Source of the DNA: Candidatus Tisiphia endosymbiont of Nemotelus nigrinus
GTDB lineage: Bacteria > Pseudomonadota > Alphaproteobacteria > Rickettsiales > Rickettsiaceae
Length of the DNA stretch: 64,000 bases
Direction of reading: 5' to 3'
Assembly: GCF_964026475.1 (NCBI RefSeq)
Contig: NZ_OZ032151.1
Coordinates: forward strand, 248,001-312,000
Shown here: positions 29,555 through 37,925 of the stretch, in pieces
How positions within the stretch are numbered: position 1 is the stretch's first letter
Layout of the letters: each line of letters starts with the position of its first letter
Position numbers and translations under genes: made by a program
The notes under the pieces: generated by a model
What the model was told of the DNA's origin: nothing
The model's input: only the letters and a program-made list of their open reading frames with translations
Database searches by the model: none

Positions 29555-31084
29555 ATGATAAACCCAATTTTAGAACAATTTATAGTTATTTTGCCTGAAA
29601 TAATGCTGACCTTATTGGCATTACTTACTCAGCTATCTGCTGTATTATTTAGTAAAAAAACTAGAATCATCACTAATATTACAATATTACTGTCGGTTGT
29701 ACTTTTTATTGTTTGTGGTCAGAGTGAGGCAATAGTTTTTAATAATTCCTTTGCCACTAATAATTTTACTGGTGCTTGTAAGTCTCTTGTTTTACTTTTT
29801 TCAATGATGACTATGATAATGTATAACGATTATTGTAAAATCACTAATGAAAAATTTAAGACAGAGTTTATAACTTTAGTGCTACTTTCGACTGTTGGTA
29901 TTTTTGTTACTATATCAGCTCGTAATTTTTTATTGTTATTTGTGGCTATGGAATTGCAAGCACTAGGAGCGTATGTACTAGCTGGCTTTAGTTTGCATAA
30001 TATTAAATCATCAGAAGGGGCATTAAAATATTTTATTTTAGGTAGTTTGATCAGTTGTCTGGCATTGTTCGGGATATCCTTTATTTACGGATTTGGTGGT
30101 AGTTTAGATTATAGTAATATTCTGCAAAAATTAAATCAATCACCACAGCCAAATATTGGCTTAATAATTGGTTTAGTACTTTTTTTAAGTGGTATTTTCT
30201 TTAAATTATCTAGCGTTCCTTTGCATGTTTGGACGCCAGATGTATATGAGGGGTCACCAATTCCTTCAGTTAGCTATTTTGCTGCTGCCACAAAATTTGG
30301 CAATGTAGTGGTGTTATTAAATATAATGACGATGGTAGTTGGTGATTATAAGCAAATTTCAGTTGATTTAATCAAAATAACAGCAATTTTGTCGATGTTG
30401 GTTGGGGTCGGTGGGGCTATTAGACAAACCTCCCTCAAAAGGTTAATGGGATATAGTACTATTCTAAATATAGGATATGTCTTGATGGGAGTTGCTTTGC
30501 ATAGTGATCAAGGTAGTATTGCTGCATTAGTATATATGTTTATTTATGCCGCTTCTGTCATCGGCTTTTTTGCTTGCCTAATTGCTCTGTTGGGGAAAAA
30601 AGCCGATACGGCAAATTTTGATGATATTAAAGGTCTTGCTTCTAGTCGGAAGGCTTTAGCTGGTGGGATTACGATTATCATGTTCTCAATGATTGGTATT
30701 CCTCCGTTGGCAGGATTTTTTGGTAAATATTTCGTTTTTTATCAGGCTATTATAGAGGGACAATTTACTTTAGCATTCATAGCTATTGGTACTAATATTA
30801 TAGCAGCTTATTATTACTTAAAAATAGTTAGGTCTATGTACTTTTTTGAGGCAAGTAAAAGTTTGCAGCCAGACTTGACATACTCAAATGATTTGGAGAA
30901 TTGGAACGTAAAACAAGGGGTGAGTGAGCGGAGCGTACAGCTAGTACGTGAGCACGCGAATACCCCGAAGTTTTGCGAAGCCAATTCTTCAAAGCAGCAG
31001 AGTATACCAACATATCAAGGTTTAAGGTTTGTCAGCTGCCTTGTTATAGGATTTCTTTTGTTTTATTCTCTATTGATTCGATGA
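29555..31084 (+). CDS. nuoN: NADH-quinone oxidoreductase subunit N, with an in-frame repeat insert
   Basis: Proton-pumping antiporter-like subunit of complex I. It has 509 residues and about 14 membrane helices. Family marks are MELQALGAYVLAGF, SSEGALKYFILGSLISCLAL (with the conserved Glu and Lys), KLSSVPLHVWTPDVYEGSP, and GGAIRQTSLKRLMGYSTILN. Residues 442-485 (SNDLENWNVKQGVSERS...TPKFCEANSSKQQ) come from a family B palindromic element and are not NuoN sequence. They lie in the loop before the last membrane helix, where an added soluble loop may be tolerated. The frame is kept through the insert. birA follows 7 bp downstream. Confidence 0.95.
   Translation: MINPILEQFIVILPEIMLTLLALLTQLSAVLFSKKTRIITNITILLSVVLFIVCGQSEAIVFNNSFATNNFTGACKSLVLLFSMMTMIMYNDYCKITNEKFKTEFITLVLLSTVGIFVTISARNFLLLFVAMELQALGAYVLAGFSLHNIKSSEGALKYFILGSLISCLALFGISFIYGFGGSLDYSNILQKLNQSPQPNIGLIIGLVLFLSGIFFKLSSVPLHVWTPDVYEGSPIPSVSYFAAATKFGNVVVLLNIMTMVVGDYKQISVDLIKITAILSMLVGVGGAIRQTSLKRLMGYSTILNIGYVLMGVALHSDQGSIAALVYMFIYAASVIGFFACLIALLGKKADTANFDDIKGLASSRKALAGGITIIMFSMIGIPPLAGFFGKYFVFYQAIIEGQFTLAFIAIGTNIIAAYYYLKIVRSMYFFEASKSLQPDLTYSNDLENWNVKQGVSERSVQLVREHANTPKFCEANSSKQQSIPTYQGLRFVSCLVIGFLLFYSLLIR
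30880..31007. repeat. Family B palindromic repeat inside nuoN
   Basis: 128 bp beginning catactcaaatgatttggag and ending ttcaaagcagcagagtatac, alignable with the intergenic copies at 24345, 33212 and 35699. It is read through in frame as 43 residues. This is the behaviour described for RPEs in Rickettsia genes. Confidence 0.9.
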
Positions 31085-31091
31085 GGTAGTT

Positions 31092-31826
31092 ATGTCTTGG
31101 CAGGAAAAATATAATCTACTAATTTTTGATGAGATAGATAGTACTAGTTCTGAAGCTATTAGAATGGCTAAGACTTGTCCTGATAAAAATTATGTAATAT
31201 TGGCAAAAAATCAGACAAAATCGCGTGGAAGAAATAGTAGAATTTGGCATTCTAGTTTAGGGAATTTGCATGTTAGTATATTATTAAATCATCAGATTAA
31301 TCTTGCTTATGTTCCGCAATTATCTTTTGTTATGGCTATTGTTGTCTATAAAACCATTAATTCTTTGACTACTAGCTCAAGAAATTCTATCAAATTAAAA
31401 TGGCCTAATGATATTTTAATAAACGATAAGAAAGTATCGGGTATATTGCTTGAATCTATTAGTATCAATAACAATAATTATCTTATTATAGGTATTGGTA
31501 TTAATATCAAGAAGAGTCCTGTAAATATTGATCAATTGGCAACTAATTTATCTTATGAAAATATAGAAGTAAAAGATACAGAATATTTATTAGATATATT
31601 GATGATTAATTTTGAAAAATATTTTAGTAGATGGAAGGAACAAGGATTTAGCAAAATAAGACAATATTGGCTTAAACATGCCTACAAATTGGGTAAAATG
31701 GTTAGCGTAAATGATGGAAACGCAAAAATCTCAGGAATTTTTAAAGATATAGATGAATATGGTGGTATAAGAATTCAACTTGAAGATGGCAAGGTAGTTA
31801 CCTTACTTAGTCCTGAGATATCGTAG
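31092..31826 (+). CDS. birA: Biotin--[acetyl-CoA-carboxylase] ligase
   Basis: Attaches biotin to the biotin carboxyl carrier protein through biotinyl-AMP. It has 244 residues, so it is the short form lacking the N-terminal DNA-binding repressor domain of E. coli BirA. The active-site loop is SRGRNSRIWHSSLGNLHVSI (GRGR-type biotinyl-AMP loop), followed by LKWPNDILINDKKVSGILLE with the KWPND motif and the catalytic Lys. The end VSPE-like LLSPEIS fits the C-terminal cap. It lies 7 bp after nuoN and is probably cotranscribed. Confidence 0.95.
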   Translation: MSWQEKYNLLIFDEIDSTSSEAIRMAKTCPDKNYVILAKNQTKSRGRNSRIWHSSLGNLHVSILLNHQINLAYVPQLSFVMAIVVYKTINSLTTSSRNSIKLKWPNDILINDKKVSGILLESISINNNNYLIIGIGINIKKSPVNIDQLATNLSYENIEVKDTEYLLDILMINFEKYFSRWKEQGFSKIRQYWLKHAYKLGKMVSVNDGNAKISGIFKDIDEYGGIRIQLEDGKVVTLLSPEIS

Positions 31827-31843
31827 ATTCTTGCTTATGTACT

Positions 31844-32135
31844 CATCTTACGCGGGACGTTTAAAAGCCATAGGGGAAACAGCCGAGTGTCATTGCGAGG
31901 AGTCGCTTTAGTGACGACGTGGCAATCTAAATAAATGTGGATTGCTACGACCACTATGTGGTCTCGCAATGACGGAAGTACTTTTACCTAAATGTCATTG
32001 CGAGAAGCTACTTTAGTAGCGACGAAGCAATCCAAAAAAAGTGATTAAAAATGGATTGCTTCGTCGGCTTATGCCTCCTCGCAATGACAAAGGAATTATC
32101 TAAAACTTATTCGGGTTAGCTATATGCGTAAGATG
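31844..32135. repeat. Composite family A repeat, several units
   Basis: Outer inverted arms catcttacgc (31844-31853) and gcgtaagatg (32126-32135). Inside are two face-to-face pairs of cores: tcattgcgaggagtcg ... gacgtggcaatc with ggattgctacgacc ... tctcgcaatgacg, and tcattgcgagaagctac ... gacgaagcaatcc with ggattgcttcgtcgg ... cctcgcaatgaca. It closes with the tail ttcgggttagctatat. Fills the entire gap between the convergent birA and kdsB genes. Confidence 0.85.
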
Positions 32136-32137
32136 AG

Positions 32138-32872
32138 TTATGTAGTAACATTATGTTGTTGATAAAATTTGATAGCTTTGTTTAAATCTTCTACTGTATC
32201 AACAGAAATAGGGATATTGTTAACATAACATACCCCTATGGACATATTATTTTGTAATGCTCTTAATTGTTCGAGTTTCTCGTTTAATTCTAAAATTGAG
32301 GCTGGTAAGTTTATGAATTTAGTTAATGCTTCTTTGCGAAACCCATACATTCCTACATGATATAGAAATTCTTCCGCACCGTGTGGTATAAGACTACGAG
32401 AAAAATACAAAGCCCTATCGTTATGGTCAGCAATAACCTTGACATTACTATGACCATTTACGGCGTCTATACCGACTTTTACTACTGGGGTCATAATATC
32501 ATGGCTACTGGACTTTAGGTTTTCAATAACTTTAATAATTGATTCTGGTTCAATAAAAGGCATATCACCCTGTACATTCAGGATATAATTAATATGCTGA
32601 TTATTTGGTATGGCTTGAAACGCTTGGTATACACGTTCGGTACCAGTTTGGCATTCTGGGCTTGTCATAATGAATTGTCCACCACAATCAGTAACTTTTT
32701 TAGCTATAATTTCTGAATCAGTTGCCACATAAATATTTTTTAGTTTGGTTGAATATACTTGCCTAAGAACACGCTCAATTATTGAGATTCCTCCTACAAG
32801 TTGTAGAGGTTTCTTAGGAAGTCTTACCGAATCAAGTCTTGAAGGGATAATAATTGCAACATCAGAATGCAT
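32138..32872 (-). CDS. kdsB: 3-deoxy-manno-octulosonate cytidylyltransferase
   Basis: Makes CMP-Kdo from CTP and Kdo for the inner core of lipopolysaccharide. It has 244 residues. The N-terminal nucleotide loop is [16 protein letters not shown]. Then come NIYVATDSE, the substrate region [26 protein letters not shown] with the metal-binding Asp, and [13 protein letters not shown] toward the C-terminus. The gene starts at ATG 32872, divergent from the tRNA pair, and ends 2 bp from the repeat block. Confidence 0.96.
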   Translation of the reverse strand: MHSDVAIIIPSRLDSVRLPKKPLQLVGGISIIERVLRQVYSTKLKNIYVATDSEIIAKKVTDCGGQFIMTSPECQTGTERVYQAFQAIPNNQHINYILNVQGDMPFIEPESIIKVIENLKSSSHDIMTPVVKVGIDAVNGHSNVKVIADHNDRALYFSRSLIPHGAEEFLYHVGMYGFRKEALTKFINLPASILELNEKLEQLRALQNNMSIGVCYVNNIPISVDTVEDLNKAIKFYQQHNVTT

Positions 32873-32908
32873 AAGCTACCATATTAAAGATATTTATTAA
32901 AATAACTG

Positions 32909-32937
32909 TTGACATAATAGGCTTTTTAAACGATAAA
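32909..32937 (+). promoter_or_regulatory. Promoter for the tRNA-Lys/tRNA-Ile pair
   Basis: Perfect -35 TTGACA (32909-32914), 17-base spacer, -10 GATAAA (32932-32937), about 58 bp before the mature tRNA-Lys 5' end. No other promoter is obvious before the tRNAs. Confidence 0.6.
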
Positions 32938-32994
32938 GTAAAGCTTATTAGACATGGTTCTTAAGACACAATCTGTCTTTAAGTAGTGTTTTTA

Positions 32995-33070
32995 GGGCTC
33001 GTAGCTCAGCAGGTAGAGCACTTGACTTTTAATCAGGTTGTCCCGGGTTCGAATCCCGGCGAGCCCACCA
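32995..33070 (+). tRNA. tRNA-Lys (anticodon TTT)
   Basis: 76 bases including encoded CCA. Acceptor GGGCTCG pairs with CGAGCCC. D-stem GCTC/GAGC; anticodon stem CTTGA/TCAGG with loop CTTTTAA (anticodon TTT); T-arm CCGGG-TTCGAAT-CCCGG. Complete cloverleaf. Confidence 0.98.
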
Positions 33071-33127
33071 TTTCAGGGTACTTAGCCCCCCTTAATCGTA
33101 CCTGAACAGCCAATATAAAGGTATTAA

Positions 33128-33204
33128 GGGTTTGTAGCTCAGCTGGTTAGAGCACACGCCTGATAAGCGTGAGGTCGGAAGTTCAAGTCTTCTCAAACCC
33201 ACCA
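33128..33204 (+). tRNA. tRNA-Ile (anticodon GAT)
   Basis: 77 bases including encoded CCA, 57 bp after tRNA-Lys. Acceptor GGGTTTG pairs with CAAACCC. Anticodon stem ACGCC/AGCGT around loop TGATAAG region, anticodon GAT. T-loop TTCAAGT. In many bacteria tRNA-Ile(GAT) lies in the rRNA spacer; here it stands apart, consistent with the dispersed rRNA genes of Rickettsia. Confidence 0.97.
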
Positions 33205-33211
33205 TTCGTAA

Positions 33212-33339
33212 GTATACGCAAATGATTTGAAGAATTGGATTTGAAAATGAGGGGTGAGTACACGCAGCGTACATAAGGTACGTGAGTATGCGAGTCCCTG
33301 ATATTTTCAAAAAACAATTCTTCAAATCAGAAGAGTATA
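33212..33339. repeat. Family B palindromic repeat
   Basis: Starts gtatacgcaaatgatttgaa and ends caattcttcaaatcagaaga then gtata. It sits between tRNA-Ile and the oxidase-like gene, ending 6 bp before that gene's ATG, so it supplies the leader of that mRNA. Very close to the copy at 35699-35826. Confidence 0.9.
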
Positions 33340-33345
33340 TTCTTT

Positions 33346-34755
33346 ATGAATCTTGAGAATAGTATAATTGATCAATTAAGCCATAATAAGTTAGCTATGT
33401 ACTGGCTTAGAAATGGTGTAATCTCGCTTGCTCTTGCTGGGGTATATTCAATAATATTGGTAATGCTTCGCACTCCGATGTTAGTTAACCTGTTTCCCAA
33501 TACAGAAATTTTTAAATCAGCTTTGGTTGTTCATGTTAATTTATCAATCCTAGTTTGGTTGATATCTGTTACAGCCTGTATTTGGAGTTATAATTTACAG
33601 CCGACTACTTCCATTATAACATATGTAATATTAGCATTTTTTGGCACTGCACTAATAGCTTTGTCACCACTTTGTGGACAAAATTTTCCTGTAATGAATA
33701 ATTACATACCAATGCTGGAGAATATAATGTTTATTCTCGGAATTAGTTTATTTGGTGTGTCGGTATTATTATTTTCATCGAATGTCATCCTAATCGGGAT
33801 AAAAAACCTAAAAAATCATAAATTGATTAATTTTACTATCTTCTCTACCGCAATAATATGGGTGTTAGTATGGATATGTTTTATTTGCTCTTATTGTCAA
33901 CTACAGCAAGTTATTAAACTTGTGCCAGTCGATATAGACTTTTACTATGAATTGCTTTTTTGGAGTGGGGGGCATTTATTGCAATTTCTTTACACACAAA
34001 TTCTGATATTAGTGATGATACTATTATGCCAGGCTTGGATAGGAAAAGAATTAAGATTTAACAAGCTGTATCTAGGGCTATTATATTTAAATTTTGTGAT
34101 AAGTATTGCCGCTATTTGGGGGCATTTATCCTATGATATTATAGATGCTGAATTCAAAGAATATTACACTAAACAAATGAAATATGGTGGGGGGATAGTA
34201 CCAACTTTGTCTTTGGTAATAATGTTTTATGAGCTAGCTACAGCTAATTTGAATAACATTACTCCGTCATTGCTTCGTTGGCTTACGCTTCCTCGCAATG
34301 ACACTAGTTTGCTACGAGTAAATAGTAATCAGGTTAGCTATATAAAGACAAGCATAATTTGTTCTAGCATGTTATTTTTGTCTGGGGGATTTATTGGCGT
34401 GTTAATTACCGGTATGAATGTTACTATTCCTGCCCACTACCATGGTTCAATTGTTGGAATAAGTGTGGCATTTATGGGTTTTAGCTTTCTTTTGTGTGAC
34501 AATGTATGTGACAATAAACAAAGGAAAAATTCATATTTTTCTGCAGCAATTATTACTTTAACTACCGGGCAAATGTTACATATTATAGCTCTTCTTTTGG
34601 CTGGTGGGTACGGAGTGCTGAGAAAAACACCAGGGGCAGAAATGACTATTGGCAGTAAATTATTAATGGGTATAATGGGAGGAGGGGGGCTTATTGCTAT
34701 TGTTGGTGGCTTGATGTTTGTTGTTATTTGTGGTAGAAAGATATTTTTAAAATAA
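33346..34755 (+). CDS. Heme-copper oxidase subunit I-like membrane protein with in-frame repeat insert
   Basis: 469 residues, about 12 membrane helices. It resembles the cbb3/NorB branch of heme-copper oxidase subunit I. Candidate ligands are His63 (low-spin heme), His210 in [11 protein letters not shown], His260 in IWGHLSYD, His364 and His366 in [11 protein letters not shown], and His412 in GQMLHIIAL. No partner subunit gene is adjacent. Whether it is a working oxidase, a nitric oxide reductase or an orphan paralogue cannot be decided. Residues about 305-333 ([19 protein letters not shown] and following) derive from a family A palindrome, in a loop between helices. The ATG follows the family B repeat by 6 bp. 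Confidence 0.75.
   Translation: MNLENSIIDQLSHNKLAMYWLRNGVISLALAGVYSIILVMLRTPMLVNLFPNTEIFKSALVVHVNLSILVWLISVTACIWSYNLQPTTSIITYVILAFFGTALIALSPLCGQNFPVMNNYIPMLENIMFILGISLFGVSVLLFSSNVILIGIKNLKNHKLINFTIFSTAIIWVLVWICFICSYCQLQQVIKLVPVDIDFYYELLFWSGGHLLQFLYTQILILVMILLCQAWIGKELRFNKLYLGLLYLNFVISIAAIWGHLSYDIIDAEFKEYYTKQMKYGGGIVPTLSLVIMFYELATANLNNITPSLLRWLTLPRNDTSLLRVNSNQVSYIKTSIICSSMLFLSGGFIGVLITGMNVTIPAHYHGSIVGISVAFMGFSFLLCDNVCDNKQRKNSYFSAAIITLTTGQMLHIIALLLAGGYGVLRKTPGAEMTIGSKLLMGIMGGGGLIAIVGGLMFVVICGRKIFLK
34264..34345. repeat. Family A palindromic repeat inside the oxidase-like gene
   Basis: cgtcattgcttcgttggctt, acgcttcctcgcaatgacac, then the family tail ggttagctatat. It is translated without a stop or frameshift as about 27 residues. 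The same core and tail occur in the intergenic copies at 31844-32135 and 35391-35632. Confidence 0.88.
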
Positions 34756-34772
34756 TTAGCATAATAAAAGTA

Positions 34773-35351
34773 ATGACCCTGAAAAAACCTACTACAGAAG
34801 AAGCCAAAGAGGCAGTTAAAACTTTATTACGATTTATTGGTGAAGATCCAAATAGAGAAGGGTTACTAAAAACCCCTGATAGAGTAATAAAAACTTACCA
34901 AGAAATGTTTTGTGGGTATGATAAAAATATAGAAGAAATATTATCTACTAAGTTTTATGAGACTGGTAACTTTCAGGACTTTATTTTATTAAAAGACATA
35001 AAGTTTAACTCTTTTTGCGAACATCATTTATTGCCAATAAATGGTACGGTTGATATAGCTTATATACCAGATAATTGTATAATAGGTATCAGTAAATTTG
35101 CCAGAATAGTTGATGTTTTTGCAAAAAGACTGCAGATTCAAGAGAAAATGACAGTACAAATTGCTGAAACATTACAGGAATATATTAAGCCTATGGGTGT
35201 TGCGGTCAGGATTTCTGCACTACATAGTTGTATGACTCTTAGAGGCGTTATGCAAAATGATAGTATTATGAATACTATGCATTATACTGGTATATATTTA
35301 GAGCAGCAGAAATATCGCCACGAGTTTTTAAATATTATTGCTAAGAAATAA
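34773..35351 (+). CDS. folE: GTP cyclohydrolase I
   Basis: First enzyme of tetrahydrofolate synthesis: GTP to 7,8-dihydroneopterin triphosphate. It has 192 residues. Zinc and catalytic sites are visible in [20 protein letters not shown] (Cys, His, His), [24 protein letters not shown], and [11 protein letters not shown] (Cys of the zinc site). It starts 17 bp after the oxidase-like gene. No other folate gene is in the window. Confidence 0.97.
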   Translation: MTLKKPTTEEAKEAVKTLLRFIGEDPNREGLLKTPDRVIKTYQEMFCGYDKNIEEILSTKFYETGNFQDFILLKDIKFNSFCEHHLLPINGTVDIAYIPDNCIIGISKFARIVDVFAKRLQIQEKMTVQIAETLQEYIKPMGVAVRISALHSCMTLRGVMQNDSIMNTMHYTGIYLEQQKYRHEFLNIIAKK

Positions 35352-35390
35352 TCACCTGAATGGGTTCTTGATATTGATAAGTTCCTAAAT

Positions 35391-35632
35391 GTCATTGCAA
35401 GGAGTCACTTCAGTGGCGACGAGGCAATCCATAAAAGCGATTAGAAGTGGATTGCCACAACCACTAAGTGGTTTCGCAATGACATATGTACCTATAACTC
35501 GTCATTGCGAGGAGGCGTAAGCCTACGAAGCAATCCACTTCTGATCACTTTTTTGGATTGCTTCGTTGCCACTAAAGTGGCTCTTCGCAATGACGAAGAA
35601 ATTATTCAGAACTCATTCGGGTTAGTTATATA
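35391..35632. repeat. Family A repeats, two facing pairs
   Basis: gtcattgcaaggagtcactt ... gaggcaatcc, ggattgccacaacc ... gtttcgcaatgaca; then cgtcattgcgaggaggcgta ... cgaagcaatcc, ggattgcttcgttgcc ... ctcttcgcaatgacg; tail ttcgggttagttatat. Same plan as 31844-32135. Confidence 0.85.
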
Positions 35633-35698
35633 GCTAGCATTTTTTCAAATAATTTGCATATATCTATTAGTGTAGTTAATTTTTATGATATATTGCTT

Positions 35699-35826
35699 AT
35701 ATACTCAAATGATTTGAAGAATTAGATTTGAAAATGAGGGGCGAGCACACGCAGCGTACTATAGTACGTGAGTATGCGAGTCCCTGATATTTTCAAAAAA
35801 CAATTCTTTAAAGCATTTGAGTATAC
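35699..35826. repeat. Family B palindromic repeat at the 5' end of proS
   Basis: Starts atatactcaaatgatttgaa and ends caattctttaaagcatttga then gtatac. The reading frame of proS is open back into it (from 35768), which would add 29 residues ([20 protein letters not shown]...). The family start of ProS is after the repeat. Confidence 0.88.
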
Positions 35827-35854
35827 TAATTCTTTAATTCATTTGAGTCTATTC

Positions 35855-37165
35855 ATGTTATTATCAAAATATTTTTTACCAGTGCTAAAGGAAGAGCCAG
35901 TAGAGGCACAAGTAGTTTCTCACAAGCTGATGCTTAGAAGCGGTATGATAAGACAGCAATCTGCTGGGATTTATAGCTGGTTACCTATGGGGTTAAAAGC
36001 CTTGAAAAATGTTGAGAATATTGTTCGTCTTAATATGAATAAAGTAGATGCCATTGAGATATTAATGCCTTGTATTCAACCAGCATCTTTGTGGATGGAA
36101 TCTGGAAGATTTGAAAATTATGGTAAGGAAATGTTAAAGTTTCAGGATCGCCATGATAATACTTTATTATTTGGACCTACTAATGAGGATATGGTTACTG
36201 ATATTTTTAGGAATAATATTCAGTCCTATAAAGATTTGCCAAAGAACTTATATCATATCCAGTGGAAGTTTAGGGATGAAATTAGACCTCGCTTTGGAGT
36301 AATGCGTGGTAGAGAGTTTTTAATGAAAGATGCATATTCTTTTGATATAGATCAAATAAGTGCAATAAGGACTTATAATCAAATGTATTTGGCATATATA
36401 CAAACTTTCCGTGACATGGGACTCCGGGTGATTCCAGTACTTGCTGATAATGGTCAAATAGGTGGGGATTTAAGCCATGAGTTCCATATTCTTGCTGATA
36501 ATGGTGAGAGTACTATTTTTTATGACAAAAAGTTTTTATCTTTAACAGATCAGGAAAGTTTAGATATTGAAAAATTACAATCCTTATATGCGGCAGCAGA
36601 AGAAAAACATGAACATGATAAATGTTTGTTAACAGAAGAGAATCTTGCTAGTAGTAAAGCCATAGAGGTTGGTCATATTTTTTATCTTGGTACAAAATAT
36701 TCTAAGACAATGAAGGCTCTAGTAAATACTAGTGATGGTAGTCTTGTGCCAGTAGAAATGAGCTCTTATGGTATAGGTATTTCAAGACTTCTAGCTGCCA
36801 TAATCGAATCAAGTCATGATGAAAAAGGGATTATATGGCCGCCAAATATTGCTCCTTTTATGGTATCAATATTAAATTTGAACGTACTTGATGGTAAATG
36901 CAATGAACTCTCGCAAAATCTATATGACAAACTCGTAGCCAATAAAATAGCAACATTATACGATGATACAAATGAGAGAGCTGGTAAAAAATTTGCCACT
37001 CATGATCTTATCGGTTCGCCATATCAAATAATTATTGGTTCGAAGAACTCTGCCAATGACGTGGTTGAATTAAAAGATCGTAGGACAGGCAAAATAGAAG
37101 AATTAGCTGTGAGTAATGTGGTTGATAGTATCCTAGACCATAGCAATTGTAAGAGGGTGACTTGA
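35855..37165 (+). CDS. proS: Prolyl-tRNA synthetase (short alphaproteobacterial type)
   Basis: Class II aminoacyl-tRNA synthetase charging tRNA-Pro. I choose ATG 35855 ([19 protein letters not shown]), giving 436 residues; the frame extends 29 codons upstream but that part is palindromic repeat. Motif 2 is in [20 protein letters not shown] with [12 protein letters not shown]. Motif 3 is in [13 protein letters not shown]. The short length means the editing insertion domain of the E. coli type is missing, as usual for alphaproteobacteria. The C-terminal anticodon domain ends in [14 protein letters not shown]. Confidence 0.95.
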   Translation: MLLSKYFLPVLKEEPVEAQVVSHKLMLRSGMIRQQSAGIYSWLPMGLKALKNVENIVRLNMNKVDAIEILMPCIQPASLWMESGRFENYGKEMLKFQDRHDNTLLFGPTNEDMVTDIFRNNIQSYKDLPKNLYHIQWKFRDEIRPRFGVMRGREFLMKDAYSFDIDQISAIRTYNQMYLAYIQTFRDMGLRVIPVLADNGQIGGDLSHEFHILADNGESTIFYDKKFLSLTDQESLDIEKLQSLYAAAEEKHEHDKCLLTEENLASSKAIEVGHIFYLGTKYSKTMKALVNTSDGSLVPVEMSSYGIGISRLLAAIIESSHDEKGIIWPPNIAPFMVSILNLNVLDGKCNELSQNLYDKLVANKIATLYDDTNERAGKKFATHDLIGSPYQIIIGSKNSANDVVELKDRRTGKIEELAVSNVVDSILDHSNCKRVT

Positions 37166-37287
37166 TAGACACTGGACTGAAATAGTCGTGAACAGAATAA
37201 GTACCCTCTTAGTTGGTTTACCTTGAACAAATTGCAGAAGGGGTTGAAAGCAGCAGCCTTGCACAATAAGACGAAGGAGATTATATC

Positions 37288-37500
37288 ATGAGTAAAATAA
37301 TAGGTCTAGATGTAAGTAAAAATGGTTAGATATATGTTTATATGAGTCTAACAATAAACCGATATATAATCGTTTTTCTAATGATAAGTTAGGACATGAA
37401 GAGTTTATAAAATTAACAAAAGAGCAAGAAATTAAGCTAATAGTATGTGAGCCTACTGGAGGTTATGAAGCGGATATTTGCCAAAAATTGCGATTTTTAA
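37288..37500 (+). pseudogene. IS110-family transposase remnant
   Basis: ATG 37288 starts MSKIIGLDVSK, then a frameshift at about 37320. The next frame reads WLDICLYESNNKPIYNRFSN, then GHEEFIKLTKEQEIKLIVCE and PTGGYEADICQK, the DEDD transposase N-terminal domain of IS110. It is cut at about 37485, where it runs into a repeat piece (ttgcgatttttaaatcgccc) also seen near 12466. No C-terminal half remains. Confidence 0.8.
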
Positions 37501-37738
37501 ATCGCCCTGAAAATAAATCTATGTACCTATTTGACACAACCTAATAACTATGATACATTATTATACAATTAAAAATATTGCATTAAATATTGATGCATAA
37601 TAGATTAGATTTTATAGTATTTTGTTTGATACAATGGTTATTCCTAAGGTATGATACCCACAACTGTCGAAAGTTAGAAAAGGAAGATGATTTAGAGGTT
37701 ATTAGGGTAACTTAAAAATTGTGAAAAAATAACCGAGG

Positions 37739-37886
37739 TCATTGCGAGGAGGCATGAGCCGGCGAAATAATCCATTTTTAGTTGCTTTTGTGAATTGCTT
37801 CATCGACCTAAGGCCTTCCTCGCAATGACATTGCCATGCCTAAAACTGCTTCCTTTTACAACTTTCAACAACTATGAGATGGCCCT
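37739..37886. repeat. Family A repeat followed by a family C segment
   Basis: 37739-37831: cattgcgaggaggcatgagc ... ttgcttcatcgacc ... cttcctcgcaatgaca. 37833-37886: catgcctaaaactgcttcct ... tttcaacaactatgagatgg, matching 12195-12250. In both places A is directly followed by C, so they may form one composite unit. The rest of 37166-37925 outside the IS110 remnant shows no gene. Confidence 0.65.
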
Positions 37887-37925
37887 TTGGGAATAACGAA
37901 TTATTTTTTATAAGAGTGGAAATAT

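Noticed and set aside
31844..32135. Possible CRISPR array because short repeats recur
   Set aside because: The repeats are palindromic, alternate in orientation and have no regular spacer length; no cas genes are present.
33092..33325. Reverse 77-codon frame over tRNA-Ile and a repeat
   Set aside because: It reads the complement of the tRNA (including the often mis-annotated GLRRLELPTSRLSG peptide) and a palindromic repeat.
36814..37266. Reverse frames over the end of proS
   Set aside because: Antisense to conserved anticodon-binding domain sequence; no motif or start signal.
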